64,000 nt of DNA from CAYXVJ01 sp964558445 (GTDB taxonomy: Bacteria > Bacillota > Clostridia > Saccharofermentanales > Fastidiosipilaceae). The notes under the pieces are model-generated. The model had not been told where the DNA came from and searched no databases. It worked only from the letters and a program-made list of their open reading frames with translations. Of this stretch, positions 26,683-35,531 are shown in pieces. Numbering within the stretch: position 1 is the first letter of the stretch; every line of letters starts with the position of its first letter. The stretch lies in contig CAZLEA010000001.1 of NCBI GenBank assembly GCA_964558445.1, positions 146,828 to 210,827 of the forward strand, given 5' to 3'. A program made the position numbers and the translations under genes.

Positions 26683-27026
26683 CCCTGGAAGCTATGCTTG
26701 TATCTCACGCTACGGCATCTGGTTTCCTGAAACGGTGTAAGAATATATGTAAGAAGGCAAGTGTGAATACGGTATGGGAAACGCGAGCTTGATCTCACAC
26801 AAGCGACGATGAAGTACCCTCGATACGAACCGGCGGCCAGGCATGTTGATTGCTCGCCGGTGTTCTTATAGAGCGAATACCTGCTTCGGGCACGATGCTG
26901 AGTGCCACAGAAGCCGTCAGATACCCTCTCCTTTGCCGCCAGATACCGAGTCCGCTCGGTTATACAAAAGGAATTTCGAAGCCGATCGTTCGGCTGGATT
27001 TCTTATGTCTATTTCATGGAGGATAC
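26667..27026 (+). promoter_or_regulatory. Long structured 5' leader of the RNase J gene
   Basis: About 360 bases without a convincing gene separate the candidate promoter from the rnj start. They contain several hairpins: ACCGGCG/CGCCGGT (26829-26861), GCTTC-GGCAC/GTGCC-GAAGC (26883-26914) and ACCGAG-TCCG-CTCGGT (26945-26960). There are also mutually exclusive pairings GTGTGA/TCACAC (26761-26800) and GCTTG/CAAGC (26787-26804). The 13-mers GCCGTCAGATACC (26913) and GCCGCCAGATACC (26935) form a near-perfect direct repeat. I could not match the whole to a known riboswitch or ncRNA family. Confidence 0.5.
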
Positions 27027-29168
27027 ATGACGAACAAGAACTCAAACAACTCAGGGTCTGACAACAAGGACAATAACAAGAAGAAGAAAAAAGATGAGAT
27101 CTTCATCCCCAGACCCTTACCCAACTTCCAAGTTGGCGAATCGACAAACGAACAGAATAAACCCGCTCAGAGAAACCAGCGCTCGCGCCGTTCGGGCGGT
27201 CGCAACAACAACAGCGACGGAACAAGCAAGAAGGCCACGCCCGAGAGCCGCAAGCAGACTGCACCCGAGAACCGCAAACAGACAGCCAACAACCCAAGCA
27301 AGGCAGGGCGTGCACCCGTATCCGCCGGTCGCGGCAGAAGCAGACGCCGTAGCGGTACAAGACGTGCTGAGGTCGGTGTCGACGGTACACTTCGTCCCCT
27401 ACCCCACGTGTCTCCTCAGTTCAATATCGATCATTTGAAGACATTAGGACGTCACGCTGACATGGTCTCGATTAAGACCAATACACGCACGAAGACGGCT
27501 CAGAACACACTCAAGGTCATCCCACTCGGCGGTCTCAGCGAGATCGGCAAGAACATGACCGTCTACGAATACGGCAACGATATGATCATCGTCGATGTCG
27601 GCGTTGCGTTCCCGGAAGAATATCAGCCGGGTATCGACTCCGTCATCCCCGATATGAGCTACGTCTTCCAGAATCGTCACAAGCTTCGCGGCGTCTTCTT
27701 GACCCACGGCCACGAGGATCACATCGGATCCATCTCGTGGTTACTCAAGGAAGTAGATGTACCGGTCTATGGCCTACCCATGACGATCGAACTCGTACGC
27801 TACAAGCTTGTCGACAAGGGCGTCAAGGGGCGCGATAAGTTCCTGAAGACGGTCAAGCTAGGGTACAACAACGCTATCAAGGCAGGTGTCTTCAAGGTCG
27901 AATTCATCAACGTCAACCACTCGATCGCTGACTCGTCGGCACTCGCGCTGCATACACCCGCGGGTATTGCGCTTCACTCCGGTGACTTTAAGATCGACTA
28001 TACGCCGATTCACGGTGCGCCGATCGATGTCGGTCGCTTCGCAGAACTCGGCAGACAAGGCGTCTTGCTCTTCATGTGTGAGAGCACCAACATCGAGCAT
28101 GCAGGCTTCTCCCCGTCCGAGAAGGTCGTCGGCGACATCTTCGCGTCTTACTTCGAAGAGGCGACGGGTAGGGTGATTGCCGCTACCTTTGCCTCCAATG
28201 TATCTCGCGTACAACAGCTCATCTCGGCAGCAGAACGCCAGAACCGCAAGGTGGCCCTCCTCGGACGAAGCATGCTAAACGTGTTTCGTGCCGCAAGCCA
28301 ACTCGGTTACATCGATATCAAGCCGGACACGCTGATCGACATCAATCAAGTCAACCGCTATCCGGATAACCAGATTGCTGTCATTACGACCGGTAGCCAG
28401 GGTGAATCGATGTCCGCTCTGACCCGTATGGCCTACTCCGAGCATAGAAACGTCGAGATCAAGCCGGGAGACACGATCATCATCTCCGCAACCCCGATCC
28501 CGGGTAACGAGAAGTCCATCTACCGCGTCATCAACGAGCTCTACAAGCGTCAGGCGACGGTCATCTATTCAGCCAACGCGGATGTACACGTTTCGGGTCA
28601 CGCCTACCGCGGCGAGATCGAGCTTCTGCATCAGCTGGTGAAGCCCAAGTATTTCATACCGGGCCACGGCGAATACCGCCATATGGCGATCCATACGGAA
28701 GTTGCCAATAAGCTCGGTCAGCCCTGGGACACGATGTATATCCTGAATAACGGTGATATCTTCGAGTGCTCCAAGGATGGTGCGCGCATCGCCGGCTATA
28801 CGAATGCGGGTGCGATCATGATCGACGGTTCGCCAAGCGGCACAGTCGACCACGAGGTGCTGGATCAACGCCGCAGCCTATCCGATGACGGTGTCGTTGC
28901 GATCGCGATTGCCCTCGACAAGAAGCGAAATCGCTTGGTCGGTACACCTGTCGTCCAGACTCGCGGCTTCGTCTACGAGGCTGATACAGCCGCACTCGAG
29001 CAAGAGTGTATCCGCAGAATCAAGAACTTCGCACAGAAGGCCGAGAACAGCAAGTCCTCTCTGGAGCAGATGCTAAACTCGAGCGCTCTTCGCGATCAGA
29101 TCCAGGGTCTGCTCTACAATAAGACGATGAGACGACCGGTACTCCTCTTCTCCATCATCGCCGCTTAG
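27027..29168 (+). CDS. rnj: Ribonuclease J with long basic N-terminal extension
   Basis: RNase J (713 aa) is a metallo-beta-lactamase/beta-CASP nuclease with endo- and 5'-3' exonuclease activity in mRNA decay and rRNA maturation. The catalytic core begins near residue 161 (TLKVIPLGGLSEIGKN) and shows FLTHGHEDHIGS (HxHxDH), GDFKIDYTPI, the beta-CASP region and TGSQGE, VHVSGHA, FIPGHGEYRH. The core length of about 553 aa is normal. The first 160 residues are low-complexity, rich in Asn, Lys, Arg, Ser and Gly, with RSRRSGGR, GRGRSRRRSG and a tandem ESRKQTA/ENRKQTA, probably a disordered RNA-binding tail. I chose the ATG at 27027 because GGAGG lies 5 bases upstream. Confidence 0.95.
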   Translation: MTNKNSNNSGSDNKDNNKKKKKDEIFIPRPLPNFQVGESTNEQNKPAQRNQRSRRSGGRNNNSDGTSKKATPESRKQTAPENRKQTANNPSKAGRAPVSAGRGRSRRRSGTRRAEVGVDGTLRPLPHVSPQFNIDHLKTLGRHADMVSIKTNTRTKTAQNTLKVIPLGGLSEIGKNMTVYEYGNDMIIVDVGVAFPEEYQPGIDSVIPDMSYVFQNRHKLRGVFLTHGHEDHIGSISWLLKEVDVPVYGLPMTIELVRYKLVDKGVKGRDKFLKTVKLGYNNAIKAGVFKVEFINVNHSIADSSALALHTPAGIALHSGDFKIDYTPIHGAPIDVGRFAELGRQGVLLFMCESTNIEHAGFSPSEKVVGDIFASYFEEATGRVIAATFASNVSRVQQLISAAERQNRKVALLGRSMLNVFRAASQLGYIDIKPDTLIDINQVNRYPDNQIAVITTGSQGESMSALTRMAYSEHRNVEIKPGDTIIISATPIPGNEKSIYRVINELYKRQATVIYSANADVHVSGHAYRGEIELLHQLVKPKYFIPGHGEYRHMAIHTEVANKLGQPWDTMYILNNGDIFECSKDGARIAGYTNAGAIMIDGSPSGTVDHEVLDQRRSLSDDGVVAIAIALDKKRNRLVGTPVVQTRGFVYEADTAALEQECIRRIKNFAQKAENSKSSLEQMLNSSALRDQIQGLLYNKTMRRPVLLFSIIAA

Positions 29169-29204
29169 AACTACAAGGCCGACAACTATTTGCAACTAAG
29201 AAAC

Positions 29205-29247
29205 AGACTCCCCGCAATGGATCGTAAGGATCCGCTGCAGGGAGTCT
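29205..29247. terminator. Bidirectional terminator between rnj and proS
   Basis: AGACTCCC (29205-29212) and GGGAGTCT (29240-29247) enclose a smaller GGATC/GATCC stem. Followed by TTCATTTGTG on the plus strand and TGTTTCTTAG on the minus strand, it can serve both convergent genes. Confidence 0.75.
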
Positions 29248-29282
29248 TCATTTGTGTGCTTGCTTCGTACAGGCGTACCGGC

Positions 29283-30974
29283 TTAGGCGAACAGCTCCTC
29301 GACATAGGACAAGACCTGACCGACTTCAAGCAAGTCGACTTGATCCGTACCGTTAATCTTGGCTTCAACCTTACCGTCCTTGATATCGCGGCCGATCGTG
29401 ATGCGTAGATAGGCACCGATCAGCTCCATATCGTTGAACTTGATGCCGGCGCGCTCGTCTCGGTCATCCAAGATGACATCGTAGCCTCGGGCTTCGAGTG
29501 CTTGGTAGAGTTCCTCTGCGGCCTCCATCTGCTCCTGGTTCTTCACGTTGATCGGGACCAAGGCGACTTGGATCGGTGCGACCGACTTCGGCCAGACGAT
29601 GCCCTTCTCGTTGTGATTCTGCTCTACGATAGCAGCCAAACAGCGACCGGGGCCGATGCCGTAAGAACCCATCACGACAGGCTTCAAGTCATTATTCGCG
29701 TCTGCGTAATACAGATCCATCGCCTTCGCGTACTTGTCGCCGAGCTTGAAGGTGTTACCGATCTCGATACCGCGCTTGAAGGTGACAGGGCCTGCTCCGT
29801 TCTCACAGATATCGCCTTCGACGATCTCTCTGATATCGGCCAAGTGATCCGTCTTGAAGTCTTCCATGTTGACGTTGATGATGTGCTTGTCTTGCTCATT
29901 TGCACCCACGGTGAAGTTCTTGAGCAAATCGACCTCTTGGTCAACAATCACAGGGATCTCGAGACCGATGGGGCCAGCAAACCCGACCGGCGCGTTTGTG
30001 ACCGTCTCAACCACGTGAGGCGGTGCCATCTCAATCTCGCTCTTGCCAAGTAGCTTCATGGCCTTCGTCTCGTTTAGCTCATGATCGCCACGCAGCAAGA
30101 AGGCATAGGGCTCTCCATCTAGCAAATAGATCAAGGTCTTCACGAATTGTGTCTTGTCTTGCTTGAGGAAGGCCGAGACTTCTTCAATCGTCTTCGCGTT
30201 CGGCGTATCGACTACTTCCTTGGTGAGATGCTCTTCAGTCGATCGCTCTCTTGTCGGGATGCACTTCGCAACCTCGAGATTCGCCGCATAACCGGATGTC
30301 TCATGCACAACCAGTATGTCCTCGCCGATCGGGCTGAGTGCCTGGAATTCTTCCGAGAGCAAGCCGCCCATCACGCCGGTGTCGGCCGTGACGATGACAT
30401 AATCCAGGCCCATGCGATCGAACGAGCGCTTGTACGCATCGAACATCGCCTGGTAAGCCGTATCGAGGCCGTCCAGATCCGTATCGAAGGTATAAGCATC
30501 CTTCATCGTGAACTCGCGTACGCGGATCAGGCCGAAACGAGGGCGGGGCTCGTCACGAAACTTCGTTTGGAATTGATAGAGGCTGACCGGCATATCCTTA
30601 TACGAACGAATCATCATCTTGGCTGCAGAAGCGAAGAGCTCCTCGTGTGTCGGTCCCAAAACAAAGGGTCTGTCGAAACGATCCCTCAGGGAGAACATAC
30701 TGTTACCAAATGATTCGCGGCGACCCGAACTGATATAGACGTCCTCGGGGATCAAGGCCGGCATCGACACCTCTTGGCTCTCGATCGCGTTCATCTCTTC
30801 GCGGATAATTCCCTCGATCTTGGCCATCGCCTTCAGCCCTAGCGGCATCAGCATATAAACGCCGGACGACGACTTCTTGATCATACCGGCTCTTACGAGC
30901 AGATTACCGCTGGCGGAATCCTCATCCTTCACATCTTCGCGAAGCGTATAAAAAAAGGCCTTACTTAACCTCAT
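29283..30974 (-). CDS. proS: Prolyl-tRNA synthetase
   Basis: ProRS (563 aa) of the bacterial type, charging tRNA-Pro. Class II motifs are visible: SSSGVYMLMPLGLKAM (motif 1 region), FRDEPRPRFGLIRVREFTMKDAYTFD (motif 2, split across the loop) and GSYGIGPGRCLAA (motif 3). Between motifs 2 and 3 lies the roughly 180-residue INS editing domain, which clears Ala-tRNA-Pro, and the C-terminal anticodon-binding domain ends the protein. I chose the ATG at 30974 (MRLSKAFFYTLRED), which follows GGAAGAG; a GTG seven codons upstream is less likely. No T-box is visible upstream. Confidence 0.97.
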   Translation of the reverse strand: MRLSKAFFYTLREDVKDEDSASGNLLVRAGMIKKSSSGVYMLMPLGLKAMAKIEGIIREEMNAIESQEVSMPALIPEDVYISSGRRESFGNSMFSLRDRFDRPFVLGPTHEELFASAAKMMIRSYKDMPVSLYQFQTKFRDEPRPRFGLIRVREFTMKDAYTFDTDLDGLDTAYQAMFDAYKRSFDRMGLDYVIVTADTGVMGGLLSEEFQALSPIGEDILVVHETSGYAANLEVAKCIPTRERSTEEHLTKEVVDTPNAKTIEEVSAFLKQDKTQFVKTLIYLLDGEPYAFLLRGDHELNETKAMKLLGKSEIEMAPPHVVETVTNAPVGFAGPIGLEIPVIVDQEVDLLKNFTVGANEQDKHIINVNMEDFKTDHLADIREIVEGDICENGAGPVTFKRGIEIGNTFKLGDKYAKAMDLYYADANNDLKPVVMGSYGIGPGRCLAAIVEQNHNEKGIVWPKSVAPIQVALVPINVKNQEQMEAAEELYQALEARGYDVILDDRDERAGIKFNDMELIGAYLRITIGRDIKDGKVEAKINGTDQVDLLEVGQVLSYVEELFA

Positions 30975-31064
30975 AACTCTTCCTTCTTCCTTCACATTGA
31001 TAACAGCTATTGTACCATGCTTTGGCCACAGACCCTACACCCCTAGTCATTTAAGCCAAGCCAA

Positions 31065-31100
31065 GAGCCTCCGGAAACCTATACAAATCTCCGAAGGCTC
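31065..31100 (-). terminator. Probable terminator after the SDR gene
   Basis: GAGCCTTCGG and CCGGAGGCTC pair on the minus strand (10 bp, one wobble). The tail TTGGCTTGGCTT is only moderately U-rich. Confidence 0.55.
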
Positions 31101-31142
31101 AAACCTGTATTTATCTTAGATAGGCAGTAAGCTAAGCTAGCC

Positions 31143-31883
31143 TTAGGGCATCACAAGGCCGCCGTTGGGCGACACAGTCTGACCGGTCATATAATTGGAC
31201 TTGATGAGGAATTCCATGGTATATGCAATCTCTTCAACTTCACCGATCTCTCCCATCGGGATCGACTGCTTCAAGGCAGCGACCTGATCCTGGTCCACGC
31301 CGCGAAGCATATCGGTCCAGATCATACCGGGTGCGATTGCGTTGATGCGAATACCTAGCTTACCGTATTCCATCGCCAGACTGCGAGTTAAGCCGATGAC
31401 ACCGGACTTAGAGGCACAGTAGTCGCCTTGGTATGCGACGCCCATCAGTCCACCGACAGACGAGATATTGATGATGTTACCGGACTTGTTCTCCACCATG
31501 TAAGGCAGAACCAAACGGCACATATGCAGGTTGCTCATCAAGTTGATGTTCATGAGCCACTCATAATCCTTGTGATCCATCTCATGGAAGGCCATATTAT
31601 TTGTGACGCCTGCGTTGTTAACGAGGACATCCACCTGCTTACCGAAGGTCTCGACAGCGAAATCAACGATCTTCTTGCAGCTCTCGTAAGTTGAGACGTC
31701 TGCCTGAATCGTAGCCACCTTCGACTTACCGCCTGCTTCGATCTTCTCCTTGATCTCGTCACAGAGCTGCTTCGAGCTGTCGCTGTTGTAATTGATGACG
31801 ACGTTATAGCCGAGCTCACCCAAGCGATAGACCATCGCCGCTCCGATACCTCTGGAACCACCGGTAACAATTGCTGTTTTCAT
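31143..31883 (-). CDS. Short-chain dehydrogenase/reductase (3-oxoacyl-ACP or acetoacetyl-CoA reductase-like)
   Basis: A 246-aa classical SDR. The NAD(P)-binding motif is TGGSRGIGAAM, followed by VLVNNAGVT, the catalytic Ser in INISSVGG, and YQGDYCASK carrying the Tyr-x3-Lys pair; the C-terminal VSPNGGLVMP is like that of FabG and PhaB. The most likely reaction is reduction of a 3-oxoacyl thioester with NADPH, but SDR sequences do not fix substrate and no fab genes adjoin. GGAG precedes the ATG. It is monocistronic, with a TATAAT-like -10 at 31929-31934 on the minus strand. Confidence 0.88.
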   Translation of the reverse strand: MKTAIVTGGSRGIGAAMVYRLGELGYNVVINYNSDSSKQLCDEIKEKIEAGGKSKVATIQADVSTYESCKKIVDFAVETFGKQVDVLVNNAGVTNNMAFHEMDHKDYEWLMNINLMSNLHMCRLVLPYMVENKSGNIINISSVGGLMGVAYQGDYCASKSGVIGLTRSLAMEYGKLGIRINAIAPGMIWTDMLRGVDQDQVAALKQSIPMGEIGEVEEIAYTMEFLIKSNYMTGQTVSPNGGLVMP

Positions 31884-32001
31884 GATTGATCTCCTTCACA
31901 ATGCTGTATTAGTAACTATTTATCGATAATTATAACACGATATAAGAATCCATGAACCGTACTGAGCTCCTCTAAGTCAAATTCTCTACTCTGACGAGAA
32001 A

Positions 32002-32066
32002 TCCACTATATGTGGACAGCCTATCATCTTATAATCGAAGAGATGACTACATAATGTAGCGATTAT
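32002..32066. repeat. Two palindromes in the SDR upstream region
   Basis: TCCACTATATGTGGA (32002-32016) is a 15-base palindrome. CTACATAATGTAG (32047-32059) is a 13-base palindrome nested inside ATAATCG/CGATTAT (32031-32066). Both lie upstream of the SDR promoter and beyond the nrdJ terminator. They may be operators; no regulator is identified. The rest of 31884-32187 shows nothing further. Confidence 0.5.
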
Positions 32067-32104
32067 CCCTTTGGCAGCTTAGTCTCTACCCAAACGTGAA
32101 GGAA

Positions 32105-32126
32105 GCCCGACTCATCCGAGTCGGGC
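32105..32126 (-). terminator. Intrinsic terminator of nrdJ
   Basis: GCCCGACTC and GAGTCGGGC (9 bp, perfect) with a 4-base loop, followed on the minus strand by TTCCTTC. It lies about 60 bases beyond the nrdJ stop codon. Confidence 0.8.
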
Positions 32127-32187
32127 CTCACATCCATCCATTCTATTCTCTTGTATCACCGGTATCTCATCCGATGATCTCTCGAAA

Positions 32188-35100
32188 CTAAGAGCAGCCC
32201 GTTGTCGTACCGCAATCCATACAGACGTAACACGTTCCGTTCTGAATCATGCGCGGACTCGAGCAACTCGAGCACAACGTACCGTCATAAACTCGCTCGC
32301 CATGTCTCGCGGCTTCGAGAGCAGCCTCATGGATGAAGGACTGACCGAAGAGGTCTTGCGTAATCTCTTCTGCCAGCTCTGTCGCCTCGGCAAGCTTCGC
32401 CTTCGACTGATTCTCCTTGCTCACTTGAAGCTCATACGCAAGCAGCGGAGGCATCGGAATCTCCGCGTCCTCAGGCTTGACCTGCGTACGACTGAAGTCA
32501 CCGAGCTCGATATCAATAATCTTACTGATCAAGTCTGAGATTGAACTGGCATACTTGATGTACGGATGACGCTGGACGAAGCCGTAGGGCTCGTAGCGCT
32601 GACCACGAAGCATCTTCGCGATGTTCCACGCCGGGATCTTGTATTGCAGCATCACGGAGATCGTCTTGGACAAGGAGTTCAGGAGACCCATAATCGTCGT
32701 CCCTTCACGATCCGTCGTGATATAGATCTCCGAGATCTCACCGTGCTCGTTTCGATTTACCGTCGTGTAGATCTTCACATCGTCGATCTGTGCCGGATGC
32801 GTATGTCCGGAGCGAATACCTGTTAACTTCACACGCTTGGATCCCGAGGAGAGATCAACGGTCGCCGGCGGTGCCGCTGACAGCGATTGCATGGCGGGCT
32901 TCTCGCCGGACTTCGCATACAANNNNNNNNNNNNNNNNNNNNNNNNNNNNNNNNNNNNNNNNNNNNNNNNNNNNNNNNNNNNNNNNNNNNNNNNNNNNNN
33001 NNNNNNNNNNNNNNNNNNNNNNGTCTTCGAGATGGCACCCGTGACAAACGGCTGCAGCGCGGCAACCATCAGAACATGACCCATCGGCGCGATATAACGC
33101 TTGCCCGTACCGGCCGTATTCGCCGTATCGAAGACCGGGTAGTGCTCCTCCTTCAGGTAGGGTGCACCCTCGATCTTACCGTCGATGATCATACCGTGCT
33201 CGTCCTTCTTACCCACGTAGTCGACGATCGCCTCGATCTCTTCCCCGCCGTAACCCAGATTCTTCAGCGCCAGCGGAATCAGCGGATTGGCGAGTACCAT
33301 GTGCCCACCGCCAACAAGCTTCTTATAGGAGATATGAGAGAAGAAGGGCTCGATGGAGGTCGAGTCACAATCCATAGCAAAGGATATCGTACCCGTCGGC
33401 GCCATCACCGAAACCTGTGCATTTCGGTACCCGTAGTTCTCGCCGAGTTCCACCGCACCATGCCATGCGCTGACCACCGCCTCACTCAAATCGGCAGCAT
33501 CCAAATCGGCCAGAGCCTCCGCATCCAGACGATACGGCTTATAGCTCAGGTCCTCATAAGCGTCCGTTCGTGCACCCGACGCTCTCGCATGATTACGGAT
33601 GACCCGCTTCATGTGGTCCTTGTTCAGCTCGTAAGCGGGGAAGGCACCGATCTGTTTAGCCATCAAGGCGGAGACCTGGTAACTTCTGCCGGTCAGGAGC
33701 GAGATCAATGCAGCAGAGTACTGCCTCGCCTCATCGGAGTCGTAGGGCATGCCCTTGACCATCAGGAGCGATCCGAGGTTAGCAACACCGAGTCCCGTTG
33801 TGCGGAATACCTCGGTACGGCGAGCGATATCTGCGGTCGGGAACTGCCCCCAATTGATCGACGCCTCGAGCACAAGCTGCACCAAGTCGATATAGTGTGC
33901 GTAACCGTCAAGGTCGAAGACATCCTCGTCCGGATCGTAGAAGGCGTAGAGATTCAAGGAAGCAAGGTTACAGCTCGTATCGTCCAAGAAGGCATATTCG
34001 CCACAAGGATTCGTCGAGTTCAACCGGTTATGCGGCGCCCAGAGCTCACCGTCTTCGCCTGCGGGGCAGGTGTGCCACTGATTAAATGTATCTGTGAATT
34101 GGGGCGCGGGATCCGCACAGCGCCAAGCCGATTGATTGAACTTCTCCCAGAGATCACGGACCTTGATCTCGCGATTGACAGAATCGTCTATACGACCGAC
34201 AAGCTCGATAACCGCATCCGGTTCCATCTCGAGCAGATCGACCTTCTTCATAAACTCGTCGTTGATCCGTAGCGAGTTATTCGAATTCTGACCCGAAACC
34301 GTGTTATATGCCTCACCGTCGATGCTGCTGTCGTAGCCCATCTTCGAGAGCGCCCAGACCTTGTCCTCTTCCTTCGCCTTCCAGGTGATGAAGGTCTCGA
34401 TCTCGGGATGGTCGATGTCCAGACAGACCATCTTCGCCGCACGTCTCGTCGTACCACCGGACTTGATCGCCCCTGCATTGCGGTCCAGGCCGCGCAGGAA
34501 GCTCATCAGACCGGAGGACTGTCCGCCGCCGGAGAGCCGTTCACCCTCCGCCCTAATCTGGGAGAAGTTCGAACCCGTACCGGAGCCGCCCTTGAACAGC
34601 TTCGTCTCCGTCACATACTGCTCCGAGATGGAGTGCTCGCCAAGCAGTTGATCGCGGACGGACACGATGAAGCAAGCAGAAGCCTGTGTGCGCGTATAAT
34701 CGTCTTCTGCTTGGACGACTTGCCCCTCCAACTTATCCCAATAGTAGTTGCCCGCACCGGTGCCGGCGATGCCGTAAGCACGCTTCAAGCCGGTATTAAA
34801 CCACTGCGGCGAGTTTGGTGCATAGAGTTGGGCCAGGAGACCGTAGACCAGCTCGTCGTAGAGAATTTGGCTCTGCTCGCCCTCATCGATCAACTCTTCT
34901 TCCACAAGTGAGGCGACCCAGAAGTCCACCATGCGGTGAGCCACTTGGCGCATCGAGGTCTCGTAACCGGGCGCACCCGGCAGACCGGCCTTGCGGAAAT
35001 ACTTGGAGGCGATGATATCGACCGAATTCTGTGAATAAGAAACAGGGAATTCCAAGTCGGGCATATCCACCAAGACCTTACCGGTCTTGTAGTCCGTCGT

Positions 35101-35256
35101 TAACACATCGCGCTTGGCCCACTCGAACAGATCATAGACCGTCTTATCCGATTGCCCCTCCAGTTCCTTCGTATAATAACGAACGACTACATCCCCGATG
35201 CGCTCGGGCTTACCGAGTATATTCGGGTAGACACCACTTGTCTTCTGCTTCGCCAT
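32188..35256 (-). CDS. nrdJ: Class II (adenosylcobalamin-dependent) ribonucleotide reductase
   Basis: This enzyme (about 1,022 aa) reduces ribonucleotides to deoxyribonucleotides using a radical generated from adenosylcobalamin, so it works with or without oxygen. Seen: FIVSVRDQL with a reducible Cys upstream, GGSGTGSNFS, the catalytic N-x-C-x-E as STNPCGEYAFLDD, SCNLASLNL, and MAPTGTISF. The C-terminal tail has CSSCSSPRMI and CYVCMDCG, a cysteine-rich zinc-ribbon-like end of vitamin B12-type reductases that may also deliver electrons. The start ATG at 35256 (MAKQKTSG) follows GGAGGAACAG; an ATG at 35271 would include that site. A 100-N gap removes the region after TGAISK. Paired NrdR boxes lie upstream. 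Confidence 0.95.
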   Translation of the reverse strand: MAKQKTSGVYPNILGKPERIGDVVVRYYTKELEGQSDKTVYDLFEWAKRDVLTTDYKTGKVLVDMPDLEFPVSYSQNSVDIIASKYFRKAGLPGAPGYETSMRQVAHRMVDFWVASLVEEELIDEGEQSQILYDELVYGLLAQLYAPNSPQWFNTGLKRAYGIAGTGAGNYYWDKLEGQVVQAEDDYTRTQASACFIVSVRDQLLGEHSISEQYVTETKLFKGGSGTGSNFSQIRAEGERLSGGGQSSGLMSFLRGLDRNAGAIKSGGTTRRAAKMVCLDIDHPEIETFITWKAKEEDKVWALSKMGYDSSIDGEAYNTVSGQNSNNSLRINDEFMKKVDLLEMEPDAVIELVGRIDDSVNREIKVRDLWEKFNQSAWRCADPAPQFTDTFNQWHTCPAGEDGELWAPHNRLNSTNPCGEYAFLDDTSCNLASLNLYAFYDPDEDVFDLDGYAHYIDLVQLVLEASINWGQFPTADIARRTEVFRTTGLGVANLGSLLMVKGMPYDSDEARQYSAALISLLTGRSYQVSALMAKQIGAFPAYELNKDHMKRVIRNHARASGARTDAYEDLSYKPYRLDAEALADLDAADLSEAVVSAWHGAVELGENYGYRNAQVSVMAPTGTISFAMDCDSTSIEPFFSHISYKKLVGGGHMVLANPLIPLALKNLGYGGEEIEAIVDYVGKKDEHGMIIDGKIEGAPYLKEEHYPVFDTANTAGTGKRYIAPMGHVLMVAALQPFVTGAISKXXXXXXXXXXXXXXXXXXXXXXXXXXXXXXXXXXLYAKSGEKPAMQSLSAAPPATVDLSSGSKRVKLTGIRSGHTHPAQIDDVKIYTTVNRNEHGEISEIYITTDREGTTIMGLLNSLSKTISVMLQYKIPAWNIAKMLRGQRYEPYGFVQRHPYIKYASSISDLISKIIDIELGDFSRTQVKPEDAEIPMPPLLAYELQVSKENQSKAKLAEATELAEEITQDLFGQSFIHEAALEAARHGERVYDGTLCSSCSSPRMIQNGTCYVCMDCGTTTGCS
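32923..33022. other. Assembly gap (100 N) within nrdJ
   Basis: Exactly 100 unknown bases. The frame is kept on both sides; in relatives the missing stretch would follow the TGAISK motif. Confidence 0.95.
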
Positions 35257-35305
35257 CTTCTGTTCCTCCATCTATATCTGCTAAATAAATCGTGATTCCA
35301 GCTCT

Positions 35306-35342
35306 TGTCAGATGCTATTTATCATAGACGGAGCATCTGACA
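35306..35342. repeat. Perfect 11-bp inverted repeat over the nrdJ promoter
   Basis: TGTCAGATGCT (35306-35316) and AGCATCTGACA (35332-35342) are separated by 15 bases. The arms bracket the -10 element (35321-35326), so the repeat spans from the spacer to about the transcription start. It is not an NrdR box. Confidence 0.75.
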
Positions 35343-35349
35343 CTGTCAA
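35321..35349 (-). promoter_or_regulatory. Sigma-A promoter of nrdJ
   Basis: Minus-strand TTGACA (35344-35349), a 17-base spacer and TATGAT (35321-35326), about 65 bases before the nrdJ start. Confidence 0.88.
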
Positions 35350-35355
35350 GGCAAA

Positions 35356-35402
35356 CCACTATATATAGTCATATTTGCTCGAAAGATTACTATATATAGT
35401 AT
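35356..35402. promoter_or_regulatory. Pair of NrdR boxes
   Basis: Two copies of ACTATATATAGT (35358-35369 and 35389-35400) fit the NrdR consensus acaCwATATwGtgt-type palindrome. Their centres are 31 bases apart, three helical turns, as is usual for NrdR. They end 6 bases upstream of the nrdJ -35. NrdR represses ribonucleotide reductase genes when dATP is plentiful; the nrdR gene is not in this window. Confidence 0.92.
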
Positions 35403-35531
35403 ACACACTGAATTTATCGTATTCTCATACTATCTTGGCAAACGACTGAATCAAGCCATTATGCCACACGGGCTTGAGGCGAAGTTATATGACGTATAGA
35501 CATTAGGCCTTACGAATCTCCAAAATGAATA

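Noticed and set aside
26883..26960. Cobalamin riboswitch resemblance (GCCACAG and CAGATACC segments) in the RNase J leader
   Set aside because: Only fragments of the B12-box and GCCACTG core are present; the GGGAA-GGTG-AA-TCC core and correct spacing are missing, and the downstream gene has no B12 link.
26690..27026. RNase P RNA, tmRNA or SRP RNA in the RNase J leader
   Set aside because: The invariant blocks (GAGGAAAGTCC, the tRNA-like ends of tmRNA, and the GGTCAGG...GGAAGGAAGCAGCC helix 8) are absent.
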